Below the pieces are notes generated by a model. It saw only the letters and a list, made by a program, of their open reading frames with translations, was not told the origin of the DNA and searched no databases. From Tissierella creatinini (GTDB lineage Bacteria > Bacillota > Clostridia > Tissierellales > Tissierellaceae), in NCBI GenBank assembly GCA_005046945.1, contig SUSS01000008.1:33055-97054 (forward strand): a stretch of 64,000 nucleotides of DNA, read 5' to 3'. Each line of letters starts with the position of its first letter. Within the stretch, counting starts at the first letter, position 1. Positions 16,978 through 26,952 of the stretch are shown here, in pieces. Both the position numbers and the translations under genes were made by a program.

Positions 16978-17006
16978 ATCATATTACAGATAGATAAATA
17001 AGTCAA
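16978..17006 (-). promoter_or_regulatory. promoter of the dap operon
   Basis: On the minus strand TTGACT (complement of 17001-17006) is spaced 17 bases from TATGAT (complement of 16978-16983), just ahead of the riboswitch. Confidence 0.7.
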
Positions 17007-17050
17007 CCTCAAATTTCAGTTTTTTTCAAATATTGTAGCAAATAAGTTTC

Positions 17051-17659
17051 CTATTCCATTAAATCTGTATCAAGAATTACATAATTTGCCCTATGAATAT
17101 ATAGACTTTTTCCGTCGATATTTAGCCTTGTCATCTTAGGCAGGTCTTCGGGAACTGTCACATATACGTTTTCTCCTTGATAAACACCCAAAGGGATTCC
17201 CATTTGGCTGGAAATTATTATGGTCTTTTCCTTTCCGATTTGGTTCTTAAGGTCATTAATAAGCCTATCCAAAGGTACAAAGCCTCCTCCCCCACTTACG
17301 TCGATATTACTAGGAGCGTTGTAATCCTCTACCATATCAAGGCCTTGCTCTGCAAAGATTACTGTGTTTCCCACTTGGATCATCTCTCGTCCATTGACAG
17401 TTATTTCAAGGACGCTGGATTCAAAACCAGGTGATTCAGGGTCTACATTGGCATCATTCTCAAATAATCCAACGGTAATCTTACTCCCGTTTAACTCCAA
17501 AGTTTTATTGGCATAATGGTCATATACACTTATCTCAAACTTATTTCCAATTAAGTCTCCTCTTAGGACAGAAATCCTATCTAGGATAGCCGAGCAACCG
17601 GATAGAGTCAATGTTAAAATCATCAAAAACGCAATTATAACTTTCTTATTATTTTTCAT
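17051..17659 (-). CDS. DUF5052-like lipoprotein
   Basis: A 202-residue predicted lipoprotein with signal VIIAFLMILTLTLSGC and the lipobox Cys near 22. The mature part (VLRGDLIGNKFEISVYDHY, then LELNGSKITVG) resembles the DUF5052 family by eye. It has a GGGGF loop and a C-terminal segment with alternating beta-like residues. Preceded by AGGAGGG. It stands upstream of the dap promoter as its own unit. The function is unknown. Confidence 0.7.
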   Translation of the reverse strand: MKNNKKVIIAFLMILTLTLSGCSAILDRISVLRGDLIGNKFEISVYDHYANKTLELNGSKITVGLFENDANVDPESPGFESSVLEITVNGREMIQVGNTVIFAEQGLDMVEDYNAPSNIDVSGGGGFVPLDRLINDLKNQIGKEKTIIISSQMGIPLGVYQGENVYVTVPEDLPKMTRLNIDGKSLYIHRANYVILDTDLME

Positions 17660-17874
17660 TCTCTTTCCCTCCTAATAAATAATTTCAGGCTGATACTCTT
17701 GTAAATAGTCTATTCCAAGTTCTTATATTTGTCCACAAAAACTATTACCCTACTAAGAAAGTAATTATGCCTTTATGAAAATTTTAAAAACTTAAATATA
17801 GTATAAGAAATAGTGTATAATAGTTTTAGATGTGAATTTATGGCACTTAAGATACCTTTTAGGAGGGATTGTAT

Positions 17875-18720
17875 TTGAATGAAAAGATTAAGAAGTTTTT
17901 AATAATTAATATTGGGTTAGTGATTTCAGCTTGTGGTCTTTATTACTTTCTTATACCCTCAAGCCTTGCTGTTGGAGGAGCCACAGGCTTAGCCCTTGTA
18001 ATCAGCACCTTAATTCCATCCATAAACTACAGCCTAATCCTCATAATTATTAATATTATTTTGTTTATTGCTGCTTTCATAGTTTTAGGCAAGGAATTTG
18101 GCGGCTATACCCTTTATGCCAGCCTTATGCTGTCCGGAATATTTGCCTTATTAGAGATAATTACCCCTATGACTAAGCCATTTACAGATGATTTATTTAT
18201 TAATTTAATCTTTGGAATACTAATAGCCGGTGTTGGAATAGGAATAGTCTTCAATCAAAATGCCTCTACAGGCGGAACGGACATAGTGGCAAAGATAATA
18301 AATAAATTCTTCCATATAGATATGGGCAAGTCCCTTATGATACCTGACTTTCTTATTACCTTATTTGCTGGATTTGTCTTTGGTCCTAGACTTGGTATGT
18401 ATTCTCTGCTGGGGGTAATAATTAACTCCATTGTAATCGACAAGATAATTGCAGGATTTAATGTAAAGGTAAATATGATTATAATTTCAAGGGAATTTGA
18501 TGCCATTAACGACTATATCAACAAGAACCTGGAAAGAGGAACTACAATCTACCATGCTACAGGGGGCTATTCAAAAGAAGACAAGAAAATAATTAATACA
18601 ATAGTTGAAAGAAGTGAGTATATAAAGATCAGGGACTTTATAAGAGCCATAGATAAGAGGGCCTTTGTGACCATCTCACACATTACCGAGGTTGAAGGCG
18701 AAGGCTTTACCTATGATTAG
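17875..18720 (+). CDS. YitT family membrane protein
   Basis: A 281-residue membrane protein with about five hydrophobic segments in the first 200 residues (FLIINIGLVISACGLYYFL, then SLILIIINIILFIAAFIVL and others). The family motif NQNASTGGTDIVAKI is near 126. A C-terminal cytoplasmic DUF2179-like domain follows (ERGTTIYHATGGYSKEDK). I choose the TTG at 17875, eight bases after AGGAGG, because the TTG two codons earlier is only two bases from it. The substrate of this presumed transporter family is not known. Confidence 0.88.
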   Translation: MNEKIKKFLIINIGLVISACGLYYFLIPSSLAVGGATGLALVISTLIPSINYSLILIIINIILFIAAFIVLGKEFGGYTLYASLMLSGIFALLEIITPMTKPFTDDLFINLIFGILIAGVGIGIVFNQNASTGGTDIVAKIINKFFHIDMGKSLMIPDFLITLFAGFVFGPRLGMYSLLGVIINSIVIDKIIAGFNVKVNMIIISREFDAINDYINKNLERGTTIYHATGGYSKEDKKIINTIVERSEYIKIRDFIRAIDKRAFVTISHITEVEGEGFTYD

Positions 18721-18723
18721 TGG

Positions 18724-18757
18724 GACAATAGGGACAGGAGTTGCTGTCCCAGTTGTC
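18724..18757 (+). terminator. hairpin after the YitT gene
   Basis: GACAA-GGGACAG pairs with CTGTCCC-TTGTC in a two-step stem directly after the YitT stop, followed by TAAATTTT. It also lies just past the convergent kinase gene. Confidence 0.55.
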
Positions 18758-18763
18758 TAAATT

Positions 18764-20761
18764 TTACTGAAATTCGATAATTACCTTAAACATATCTCCA
18801 TCTATATCTACCTTAAAGCTTCCACCTGACACCTCCGTAAAGCTTTCTGCTATAGAAAGACCTAGACCGCTACCCTCTGTGGTTCTTGATTCATCTCCAC
18901 GGTTAAATCTTTGAAGTATTTCCTCGGCCGTAAAGTCCATTTCATAGCCTGCAGTGTTCTTAACAGTTGCTATCGCCTTGCCATCCTTATCTTCTAATTC
19001 AACAAATATCCTAGTTCCTTTAAGGGAATATTTAAGGGCATTGTCTATGATGTTTTGAAATACCCTGTAAAGCTTTTTCCCATCTGACTTTATCATTACA
19101 GGTTCATTAGGTAGATTAGTCTTTATAGTAAGTCCTGATTTCTCAATATCATCCTCCATATCCCCTAGGGTCTGCTCTATAAGCTTCTTTAAATCCAGGT
19201 CTTCAAAATCCACATTGATGTCCCCGCTGGTAGACTTTGCTAGGTCAAACAAGTCTGCTACTATATTTTTTAGCCTATTGGATTTCTCCCTTAAGATATT
19301 TACATAATCCCGAGCAGTTTCGGATAGATCATCTTCCTTGGATAATAAATCCACATAAGAGATAATAGAAGTCAAGGGAGTCTTTAGATCATGGGACACG
19401 TTAGTTACTAAGTTAATCTTCATCCTTTCCGACTTCATCTGTTCTTCCAAACTCTCATCAAAGCCCTTATTTATCTCTTCATAGGTCTTGTTGTTGTATT
19501 TTACATACCATAAGATTATGACTATCTCCAATATCGGAGGAAAAATCATCAAAGGAGGCACTGCAATAAATATAAAAGTCAAAAATACCAGTATAAAGCT
19601 TGCAACTATAAAGGCTATCTGTCTTTTATGAAGTGATTTGGTCAAGGGAAACTTTTCAAATCTTCTGCCATCAAAAAAGCTCTTTAGAAAATCTAAAACG
19701 CCATGAAAAATCCTATAAAAGAATTTATAGGTTAAGCAATCCTTTATAAATCTTTTTCCCTTGATTTTTCGGATTAATGCTAAGTAGATTACTCCACATA
19801 ATAAAACAGCAACAGCTGTTATAACACCTATTAAATAAATAGCATTAGATTGAGTGCTAGTAAGATTATTTATTGGAGTGTTTAAGCTCCTGAAACTATA
19901 TACGCCTAAAGTATATACCCCATAAAACCATCCAATTATTGTCAGGATAAAAGCTCCAACCATAAACTCAGTCCATATCTTATCCACCCAATTAAAATGG
20001 AGCTCATCATCGTAAGGAAGTCTTCCTGTTACAATAGTAAGATAGATAATCAATATAATAGCTAGTATAATAAAGGCTACAAATAGCTTAACCATTGGAA
20101 CTAAGACATCTCTTCCCGCTTCCCATCCTTTCTGCTGTTCATTCATAAAGTCATCAGTAAAGGCTAAATACAGAGTTACATCATCTTCAGCCGAGTACCA
20201 AGAAATAATCGATGGATCTACTTTTTTACCATAGCTAACATTCCCTTTTTCAAATGCTAGAAAAGTATCCTCATGCTTTGCAAAGTCTTCTCTTGTATAG
20301 GACTCCTTGTTGGTAAAGGTATTCACTCCATCGCTTACATAGAAGATATAGTCCTTATCTTCATTGACGATTTGAATCCCTTGAGGCACATTGACTTCCT
20401 CTTCAGCAATTACTTCACTAGGCTCTTGAGCTTCCACCTCAGTTTCCTCTTCTAACACCCCATCACCTACTTGATTAGCAACAGAATCTTTAAAAGGAGT
20501 AGCTGAAGTATTGACCTCTACATCTTCATCACCTTGCCATTGAATCAGCCCTAAAGTTTCATGAAACGCATTGTTCATTTCATATTTAAAAGCCGTTCTG
20601 CTTGATTTATATTCACTAACTATTATGGACTCAGGGTTATAGCCCATGAATAGCACATAAGCCCCCTGGACTACTGCCGCTGTTATAAATACTACTGCAA
20701 GTATAAAAGCCAGTAATTTCGTCAATGAGTGTCTGCTAATACTTTTCAATTTTGTATCCAA
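18764..20761 (-). CDS. membrane sensor histidine kinase
   Basis: A 665-residue kinase. Membrane segment 1 is at about 13-38, an extracytoplasmic domain with an acidic stretch runs to about 225, then several membrane segments lie between about 225 and 430. The H box LVTNVSHDLKTPLTSIISY (His near 465) and the ATPase domain with IIDNALKYS and TEGSGLGLSIAES follow. It starts at a TTG and overlaps the upstream regulator gene by 26 bases, so the pair is co-translated. The multi-span input region suggests an envelope signal. Confidence 0.9.
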   Translation of the reverse strand: MDTKLKSISRHSLTKLLAFILAVVFITAAVVQGAYVLFMGYNPESIIVSEYKSSRTAFKYEMNNAFHETLGLIQWQGDEDVEVNTSATPFKDSVANQVGDGVLEEETEVEAQEPSEVIAEEEVNVPQGIQIVNEDKDYIFYVSDGVNTFTNKESYTREDFAKHEDTFLAFEKGNVSYGKKVDPSIISWYSAEDDVTLYLAFTDDFMNEQQKGWEAGRDVLVPMVKLFVAFIILAIILIIYLTIVTGRLPYDDELHFNWVDKIWTEFMVGAFILTIIGWFYGVYTLGVYSFRSLNTPINNLTSTQSNAIYLIGVITAVAVLLCGVIYLALIRKIKGKRFIKDCLTYKFFYRIFHGVLDFLKSFFDGRRFEKFPLTKSLHKRQIAFIVASFILVFLTFIFIAVPPLMIFPPILEIVIILWYVKYNNKTYEEINKGFDESLEEQMKSERMKINLVTNVSHDLKTPLTSIISYVDLLSKEDDLSETARDYVNILREKSNRLKNIVADLFDLAKSTSGDINVDFEDLDLKKLIEQTLGDMEDDIEKSGLTIKTNLPNEPVMIKSDGKKLYRVFQNIIDNALKYSLKGTRIFVELEDKDGKAIATVKNTAGYEMDFTAEEILQRFNRGDESRTTEGSGLGLSIAESFTEVSGGSFKVDIDGDMFKVIIEFQ

Positions 20762-21437
20762 TACCCCACACCACCTTTAAATATTTAGGCTCTTTAGGAT
20801 TTATTTCAATCTTTTCACGGATACGGCGGATATGGACCATTACCGTATTTTCCACGGAATAGGCTTCCTCTTCCCATACTTTTTCATAGATCTGTTCAGC
20901 AGAAAAAACCATTCCTAGATTGGACATTAAAAGTTCCATCATCTTAAACTCAGTAGGAGTAAGCCTTACACCTTCTCCATCTACTGTAAACTCCTTACTT
21001 TCACGATTTAGACAAAGTCCTCCAGTTTGAAGCAGGGATGATGTAGATGCATTTCCCATATCCCCAAGGTACATATACCGTCTAAGTTGACTCTTAACCC
21101 TGGCAACCAGCTCCTGTGGATTAAATGGTTTTGTAACATAATCATCAGCCCCCATGGAAAGACCCAGTATCTTATCGCTATCCTCAGACTTTGCTGAAAG
21201 GATTATGATTGGGATATTCTTCTTCTCCCTAATCTTCATAGTGGTTGAAAGCCCATCCAATTTTGGCATCATCACATCTAATAGAATAAGTTGAATATTG
21301 TTAACAACCAATGCATCCAAGGCTTCCAACCCGTTGTAAGCCTTGACGACCTCATATCCTTCCATAGTTAAGAGCTTATCTATTGCATTGGCGATTTCCT
21401 TATCATCATCTACTACTAATATCCTCGCTTTATCCAT
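20736..21437 (-). CDS. OmpR/PhoB-family response regulator
   Basis: A 233-residue regulator with a receiver domain (VDDDKEIAN; phospho-acceptor Asp in LILLDVMMPKLDG near 54; Lys in VTKPFNPQE) and a C-terminal winged-helix DNA-binding domain (LTPTEFKMMELLM, then ENTVMVHIRRIREKI). It pairs with the overlapping membrane kinase gene downstream. The architecture resembles VanR-type regulators. Targets are unknown. Confidence 0.94.
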   Translation of the reverse strand: MDKARILVVDDDKEIANAIDKLLTMEGYEVVKAYNGLEALDALVVNNIQLILLDVMMPKLDGLSTTMKIREKKNIPIIILSAKSEDSDKILGLSMGADDYVTKPFNPQELVARVKSQLRRYMYLGDMGNASTSSLLQTGGLCLNRESKEFTVDGEGVRLTPTEFKMMELLMSNLGMVFSAEQIYEKVWEEEAYSVENTVMVHIRRIREKIEINPKEPKYLKVVWGIGYKIEKY

Positions 21438-21614
21438 ATCCTTACCTCCTATAGCCTATATATTCATATTAAGGCAACAACCTTACAAGAAGGCTGACGA
21501 AAATCTTACGAATTTCTTACTTCACACAATTATAACACAAGCAAATAGGGAGAATTTTAGAAAATCAATTGATTTGGAGCTTATAGGGGGAAAGGGAACT
21601 TGGAACAAAAAGAA

Positions 21615-21650
21615 AGAGGGTTTAAGAGTTAATATACTCTTAGACCCTCT
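21615..21650. terminator. bidirectional terminator
   Basis: AGAGGGTTTAAGAGT and ACTCTTAGACCCTCT form a 15-base stem with one mismatch, with T-rich tracts on both sides. On the minus strand it ends the PHP gene. Confidence 0.8.
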
Positions 21651-21656
21651 AATTTT

Positions 21657-22298
21657 TTAAATTTGGGAAGCAATTGAATTAACAAGCTTTTGTGTTTTGT
21701 CCGTTTTCATAATTGGGTAGTAATTTGAATGTTTTACAGCTTCAATAAAATCTTTATGATCTCTTATATAATCTTCAAAATGTGTAGTATAAATTCCTAC
21801 TTTGTCTATAACATGAGCATCACTCGAACCAAATACTGGTAGGTTTAATTTATTAGCCAGATGATAAGCTTGCATATTATGCTCAAATCTAGTGCTGCCG
21901 TTAAAGGCTTCAATGCCGGATAATAAAGGAGCTAGTCTTCTCATATTATTTCCTATGCCTCTATTGTTATCTCTAAATGGATGGGCTGCTATAGCTACCC
22001 CCTTGTTTTTCTTAACAAGGTGCAAAAGCTCCTCTGCACTAACCATTTCCTTAGGTATATCCTTTAAACCAAAGGTCAAAATATCTCCTTCAAAGGTTAG
22101 CACCTCTGCACCAACTATAACTAAAACTCCATCTATTATTGCAGAATCGCCAATCTCATTTCTAAGCAAGTTATTATCATGGTTAGTTATGCACAAACCA
22201 TCTAAACCTATTGATTTAGCTTCATTTATTGCTTCATAAAAATCTATATTACTATCAGATGAGTATTTATTCTCATGTACATGACAATCGATTATCAT
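21657..22298 (-). CDS. PHP-domain metal-dependent phosphoesterase
   Basis: A 213-residue PHP protein. The metal ligands appear in the expected order: DCHVHENKYSSDS (near 4), CITNHDN (near 37), AAHPFRDNNRG (near 105) and GSSDAHV (near 157). Relatives hydrolyse phosphoesters of nucleotides or small metabolites; the substrate here is unknown. It stands alone between a terminator and an AT-rich gap. Confidence 0.85.
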   Translation of the reverse strand: MIIDCHVHENKYSSDSNIDFYEAINEAKSIGLDGLCITNHDNNLLRNEIGDSAIIDGVLVIVGAEVLTFEGDILTFGLKDIPKEMVSAEELLHLVKKNKGVAIAAHPFRDNNRGIGNNMRRLAPLLSGIEAFNGSTRFEHNMQAYHLANKLNLPVFGSSDAHVIDKVGIYTTHFEDYIRDHKDFIEAVKHSNYYPIMKTDKTQKLVNSIASQI

Positions 22299-22439
22299 AT
22301 AATTTCACCTTCTAAAAATATTTGTATAATTGTATATTATCATATTATTGCTAATAAAAATTAATTATAGAAATATATAATATAAAAAAATATTATATAA
22401 ATATTTTATATACAAAAATACTAATATATGTAGAACTTC

Positions 22440-23960
22440 CTATTCAAACCATCTTCCCTTTAGGAGATCCTTAGCATCTCTAGTTAAAGGGATTAAATCG
22501 CTTCTATCTAAATATGAGATATCAAATTTTCGATTTAATGCTGCAAAGTGTTTTAGTCCAAAGGCTATCTTATTAAGATATGAAAATACTCCTACCGCTC
22601 CTAAGGAAAAACCATTTGCTTCTTTACCATATATAGCTCTTAAATCCGCCAAGTCACCATATATTTCTTCTACAGTGTTCCCATATTTTTTCATATGTTT
22701 TGGTATATTTCCTTCTTTAATCATATTCCCAATCCTCTTACCTGTCATTGCAGCTGTCATTGCAGCACGGCATAATCCTATGGCAGTTACATTTCCCTTG
22801 CCTAAGGCAAGGGATTTAAATACATGATCTTCAGAACTAAAACCACCAGTTATTGTAATAGCTGGTATATAATCCCCCTTAGCCTTTAGTTTTTCAACAA
22901 TATTACAAACAGCATCTTCCATTAATATTGTAGGTAGACTCCATTCATTCATCATCTTACTTGGGCTATATCCACTACCTCCACCGGCACCATCGAAAGT
23001 AATCATATCAACTTCAGCCTTACTTCCGATTATTATAACTTTTTCTAAATCTTGAATCTGGTAACCAGCCATTTTAAAATAGAAATTCTTTATACCCATT
23101 TCTCTTAATTCTTGGATTCGAGGGATTAAATAATCCTCATCCCATAAGGGTAGCCTTCCATAGGAGTAGAAGTTTGGACAAGTTCCTTCTTCAAACTTCC
23201 TAATAACCTCTAAATCCATAGGGTCAGGAAATACCAAAACCCCCATTTCTTGTTTCTTCAAGGCTTCTTCCCTATTTTTAAGTCTACGAACTGGCTGAGT
23301 TCCTTTTGCACCTTGCCCAAATTTAAATTCCAATGCTTCTAGCTTATGCTCTTTTATTGCATATTCAGGAAGACCAAGCATATCATCCTCAACATTACAT
23401 TGCAAAATAATTTGCCCATAACCACGATAATATTTTCGGAAAGAATCTAGGATGTTTTTTAGGTAAGAAAATTCAACTACTTTTCCGTTTTCAATCTTTA
23501 AATTAGGATCTTTAGTCATTGCTTCCTCACCTATTACACAGCTTACTCCTGCCATGGCAGCTCCAGAGAAGTAATCCTCCCAATTTAATTTTACTAAAGC
23601 AGGTAAAATAATTGGCATAGACAATTTTACTAGATTGTATTTACCATATTCTCTTTCTAATTTCACCCTATATATATTTGCCTCTTCATAGTTAGGATTG
23701 GCTCCAATTGCACCGAATACACGCCCGTTTATGTTGAAGTGTGAAAAATCAATTGGATAATCCTTTTCTGAAGCAACTTGATTGTTTCCTGTATTTGTTG
23801 GATATACTGTTTGTTGTCCTAAAACTGCTGCTATTGCGATTTCACAAGTTCCATCGCACTCCTCTGTACAAAAAGAACACATACCTGATTGTGGCGAAAT
23901 ATGGTTGCTCCTTAGATATGTATCATTAAATGAAGATGATAATCTTGGTGAATAGGTCAT
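22440..23960 (-). CDS. glutamate synthase-like FMN-binding protein
   Basis: A 506-residue protein with the GltB central FMN/Fe-S domain (about 90-460; KFGQGAKGTQP, then MITFDGAGGGSGYSPS, then ITGGFSSEDHVFKSLALG and CRAAMTAAMTG). It lacks the glutaminase and GXGXG domains of full glutamate synthase. Cysteines near the N-terminus (CSFCTEECDGTCEIA) could hold an extra Fe-S cluster. Stand-alone forms are common in anaerobes and often of unknown reaction. Preceded by GGGGG. It precedes the NifX/Mrp cluster in sequence but is a separate unit. Confidence 0.85.
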   Translation of the reverse strand: MTYSPRLSSSFNDTYLRSNHISPQSGMCSFCTEECDGTCEIAIAAVLGQQTVYPTNTGNNQVASEKDYPIDFSHFNINGRVFGAIGANPNYEEANIYRVKLEREYGKYNLVKLSMPIILPALVKLNWEDYFSGAAMAGVSCVIGEEAMTKDPNLKIENGKVVEFSYLKNILDSFRKYYRGYGQIILQCNVEDDMLGLPEYAIKEHKLEALEFKFGQGAKGTQPVRRLKNREEALKKQEMGVLVFPDPMDLEVIRKFEEGTCPNFYSYGRLPLWDEDYLIPRIQELREMGIKNFYFKMAGYQIQDLEKVIIIGSKAEVDMITFDGAGGGSGYSPSKMMNEWSLPTILMEDAVCNIVEKLKAKGDYIPAITITGGFSSEDHVFKSLALGKGNVTAIGLCRAAMTAAMTGKRIGNMIKEGNIPKHMKKYGNTVEEIYGDLADLRAIYGKEANGFSLGAVGVFSYLNKIAFGLKHFAALNRKFDISYLDRSDLIPLTRDAKDLLKGRWFE

Positions 23961-24030
23961 TAATTAATCCCCCTTTTTTTGCTAAACCTATTTTTGGACA
24001 AACTACTAGCTTAATAATTTTTAAAAACTT

Positions 24031-24390
24031 CTATTCACCGCATTCATCATTGTGTTGGTGTTCATGACAAACGGAATTTGTAGATTTTAGAGAGCCTTCT
24101 AGGTAGTCTTCTGCTGCCTTTTTAGCATTACCTCTTGCTCCTACTATAACTTCTATACCTTTTTCACTGAAAATATCAACAGCACCTCCACCCATGCCGC
24201 CTGAGATAATAACTTTTACACCCATATCGCTTAAAAAGTTAGGCAGGAAGCCAGGCTTATGGCCAGGATTTGCTATAGACTCACTCTTTACAATCTTTCT
24301 GTTCTCAGCTTCAAAAATATTGAAGTTAACGCAATGTCCAAAATGCTCTGTAACCATTTCATTTTCACTTGCTACCGCTATCTTAATCAT
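24031..24390 (-). CDS. NifX/NifB-C-terminal-like metal-cluster carrier protein
   Basis: A 119-residue dinitrogenase iron-molybdenum cofactor-domain protein (KIAVASENEMVTEHFGHC, KVIISGGMGGGAVDIF). Such proteins bind Fe-S or Mo-Fe-S clusters and also occur in organisms without nitrogenase. The C-terminus carries a metal-binding tail (CHEHQHNDEC). Its start overlaps the upstream Mrp ATPase gene by four bases (ATGA), so they are co-translated. Confidence 0.88.
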   Translation of the reverse strand: MIKIAVASENEMVTEHFGHCVNFNIFEAENRKIVKSESIANPGHKPGFLPNFLSDMGVKVIISGGMGGGAVDIFSEKGIEVIVGARGNAKKAAEDYLEGSLKSTNSVCHEHQHNDECGE

Positions 24391-25229
24391 TTCTTTCCCT
24401 CCATTTTTTCTAATAATTCAGCAAGGTCTTCAAGCCAATCGCCATCAAAAAGCTCTATCATACCCTTGTCACAAGCAGCGGATATTTTAGGGTCAATCGG
24501 TAACTTTGCAAGAACCTTAAGGTCATATTTTTCAGCTATTTCTTCAATATGGCTATCTCCAAATATGTGATAATCTTTGCCATTATCTGGACATTTAAAA
24601 TAGGACATGTTTTCTACCAAACCAATGATGGGGATATCCATCATTTTAGCCATCTTGACTGCTTTAGATACAATCATTGATACAAGCTCCTGGGGAGATG
24701 TAACTACTATAATCCCATCAACAGCAATAGATTGAAATACTGTAAGCGGAACATCCCCAGTACCTGGTGGCATATCAATAAACATAAAATCTACATTCGT
24801 CCAAATTACATCAGTCCAGAATTGCTTAACCATATTAGCAATTATAGGCCCCCTCCAAACAAGCGGATCAGAATCATTTTCTAAAAGCAAGTTAACAGAC
24901 ATAATATCAATGCCTGTTTTACTTTTAATAGGCAATAGTCCAAATTCATTACCCCTGGCTTTTTCCCTTATCCCAAATGCTTTAGGTATAGAAGGTCCTG
25001 TAATATCTGCATCAAGAATGGCTGAATGATAACCCCTTCTATTCATAGTAACTGCAAGCATAGAAGTAACAAGGGACTTACCAACCCCTCCTTTGCCACT
25101 TACAATACCAATAACTTTTTTGATGCTACTCATCTGGTGAGCTTTAGCTGAAAAATCTATTTTTTCTTCCTTTCTATCTTCGCAGTCCTCTGAACAACTG
25201 CTACAGCTTTGATTGCAATTTTCACTCAT
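24387..25229 (-). CDS. Mrp/NBP35-family Fe-S cluster carrier ATPase
   Basis: A 280-residue P-loop ATPase with an N-terminal cysteine-rich tag (CNQSCSSCSEDC), Walker A GKGGVGKSL (near 44), the DIMSVNLLLENDSDPLVWRGP segment split over the family signature, DMPPGTGD, and a CP-containing segment (YFKCPDNG). Relatives deliver Fe-S clusters. It heads a tight pair with the NifX-like gene and follows the MBL-fold gene by 18 bases on the same strand. Confidence 0.92.
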   Translation of the reverse strand: MSENCNQSCSSCSEDCEDRKEEKIDFSAKAHQMSSIKKVIGIVSGKGGVGKSLVTSMLAVTMNRRGYHSAILDADITGPSIPKAFGIREKARGNEFGLLPIKSKTGIDIMSVNLLLENDSDPLVWRGPIIANMVKQFWTDVIWTNVDFMFIDMPPGTGDVPLTVFQSIAVDGIIVVTSPQELVSMIVSKAVKMAKMMDIPIIGLVENMSYFKCPDNGKDYHIFGDSHIEEIAEKYDLKVLAKLPIDPKISAACDKGMIELFDGDWLEDLAELLEKMEGKK

Positions 25230-25247
25230 AATCTTTACCCCTTTATT

Positions 25248-26072
25248 TTAGATTCTTACTTCACTTCCTGCTGAAAGATATTCAATCCTATCACCCATAA
25301 ATTCCTTAAGCCTTTTATAAGGTTCTAAGCCTGTGCAATGGCAGGTATAATACTTTGCTTTTGTATCTATGAAAAATCTACTTATTTTATCTATAGTATC
25401 AAAGTTTTCATTTCCACCAGAAGACTTGCTGGAGAGATGAAATCCACCTATTACATAGTCAGGCATTCTTCCTTTTAAGTCATAAAAACCTTTAATAATA
25501 TTAACAATCCCATTATGAGCACAACCTGTTAACAAAATGGTTTTTCCATCCTCTTCTATAAAAAGATTCTGTTCGTGAGCAAAAGTATCTTCTACTATCT
25601 GATTGTTCTTTTCCATAAATAATCCACTATTTGACATTGGCCCCGGCTCTCTTTGAATGATATTTGACAACAGTTGAACTCCCTTACTGATAAAAAATTG
25701 GTCAGATGTAAGTTCGATTTGCTTGTTATCCTTTAACTCATCTTCTAAACCAATAAAATCCAATTTATCATTTGGTCTTAAGGCATAATGCTTCTCAAAT
25801 GCAAGAGGGTGTATAAATACCTTGGCCCTTGAGTTTTCCCTTAAAAAAGTTTTAAGTCCACCACCATGGTCATAATGGCCATGGGAAATTATTAGATAAT
25901 CAACATTCTCAATTTTTACATTCAATTTTTTAGCATTTTCAAAAAACAGCTCACTTGCTCCAACATCAAATAGAATCTTTAGACCATTGCTTTCAATATA
26001 AAGGCTAAGACCATGCTCGCTACCAATATCTTTTGATATAGATGTGTTTTCCACTAATGTTTTGATAATCAT
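25248..26072 (-). CDS. MBL-fold metallohydrolase
   Basis: A 274-residue metallo-beta-lactamase-fold protein. The metal-binding SHGHYDHGGGL motif is near 62, with further ligands in TGCAHNGIVNI (near 181) and GGFHLSS, and the C-terminal CHCTG. The pattern resembles the group of proteins annotated as 7,8-dihydropterin-6-methyl-4-phosphate-forming or related hydrolases that sit beside Fe-S MinD-like ATPases in anaerobes. The substrate is not established. Preceded by GGGGG seven bases before ATG. Confidence 0.85.
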   Translation of the reverse strand: MIIKTLVENTSISKDIGSEHGLSLYIESNGLKILFDVGASELFFENAKKLNVKIENVDYLIISHGHYDHGGGLKTFLRENSRAKVFIHPLAFEKHYALRPNDKLDFIGLEDELKDNKQIELTSDQFFISKGVQLLSNIIQREPGPMSNSGLFMEKNNQIVEDTFAHEQNLFIEEDGKTILLTGCAHNGIVNIIKGFYDLKGRMPDYVIGGFHLSSKSSGGNENFDTIDKISRFFIDTKAKYYTCHCTGLEPYKRLKEFMGDRIEYLSAGSEVRI

Positions 26073-26076
26073 GATC

Positions 26077-26952
26077 TTACCCCCTAGCTTCTTTAAAAAG
26101 TAATTCCATGGTCCTACTATAAACTGTCTTCACTGCTGCTCCTGATATACAATCTATGTCTACAATGGTCTGTCCATTGTTAATAGCTTCTACTGCCTTT
26201 GAATCAAAAGGTATTTTACCCATAAAAGCCAAGCCTTGTTCTTTACAAAGCTCTTCTATCTTTTTTGTATTTTCCATATTTGTATCAAATTTGTTTATGC
26301 AGATTGCTATTTTAGTACCAAACTTGGCTGCTGTTTTTATGATACGGTCCATATCACTAATACCAGATATAGAAGGTTCCGCTACTATCAAAACCATGTC
26401 TACTCCGCTAAGTGATGCTATTACAGGGCAGCCTATGCCAGGAGACCCATCGATAATTGCAAGATTGGCAAAGGCTCCTGCATCCTTCAGCTGCTTTTTA
26501 ACTTCTGTTACCAACATACCTGAAGTACCACTACCCATTTTTAGTTGGGCCGTAGAAAAGACTTCTTCTTCACCTACATATAACTCCAATTCACCGGCCA
26601 CAGCTGGCTTTAAGGATATTGCTTGTGTAGGACATACAAGCTGGCAAACCCCACAGCCCTCACAGGCAAAGGGCTCTACCTTATATATCTTATCTATTGA
26701 AATAGCATCGAATCTACAATTTTGTCTGCATTGGTCGCATTCTATGCAGGATTCGGGATCTATATCTGCTTTTGCCATACCATAATAATCCCTCTTCCTT
26801 GGTTCCACACTTTGCTTTGTTATAAGGTGTAGGTTAGGTGCATCTACATCACAATCGGCATAAGCCTTAGCTTTTGAAAGCTTTATAAAGGCGCTAGCTA
26901 TAGTAGTCTTACCTGTACCCCCTTTTCCGCTAAGAATTAGTAGTTGCTTCAT
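26077..26952 (-). CDS. MinD-like ATPase with inserted 2[4Fe-4S] ferredoxin domain (second of pair)
   Basis: A 291-residue ParA/MinD-type ATPase. Walker A is SGKGGTGKTT (near 8). Two ferredoxin motifs are inserted at about 62-110 (CIECDQCRQNC and CEGCGVCQLVC), then the DGSPGIGCPV switch segment and NKFD. It overlaps its paralogue upstream by 23 bases. Such pairs are common in anaerobes and are thought to couple nucleotide hydrolysis to Fe-S protein maturation or redox; that is inference. Confidence 0.9.
   Translation of the reverse strand: MKQLLILSGKGGTGKTTIASAFIKLSKAKAYADCDVDAPNLHLITKQSVEPRKRDYYGMAKADIDPESCIECDQCRQNCRFDAISIDKIYKVEPFACEGCGVCQLVCPTQAISLKPAVAGELELYVGEEEVFSTAQLKMGSGTSGMLVTEVKKQLKDAGAFANLAIIDGSPGIGCPVIASLSGVDMVLIVAEPSISGISDMDRIIKTAAKFGTKIAICINKFDTNMENTKKIEELCKEQGLAFMGKIPFDSKAVEAINNGQTIVDIDCISGAAVKTVYSRTMELLFKEARG

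Noticed and set aside
22440-23960. True glutamate synthase large subunit
   Set aside because: The protein lacks the N-terminal glutaminase domain and the C-terminal GXGXG domain and is only a third of the usual length; only the FMN domain is shared.
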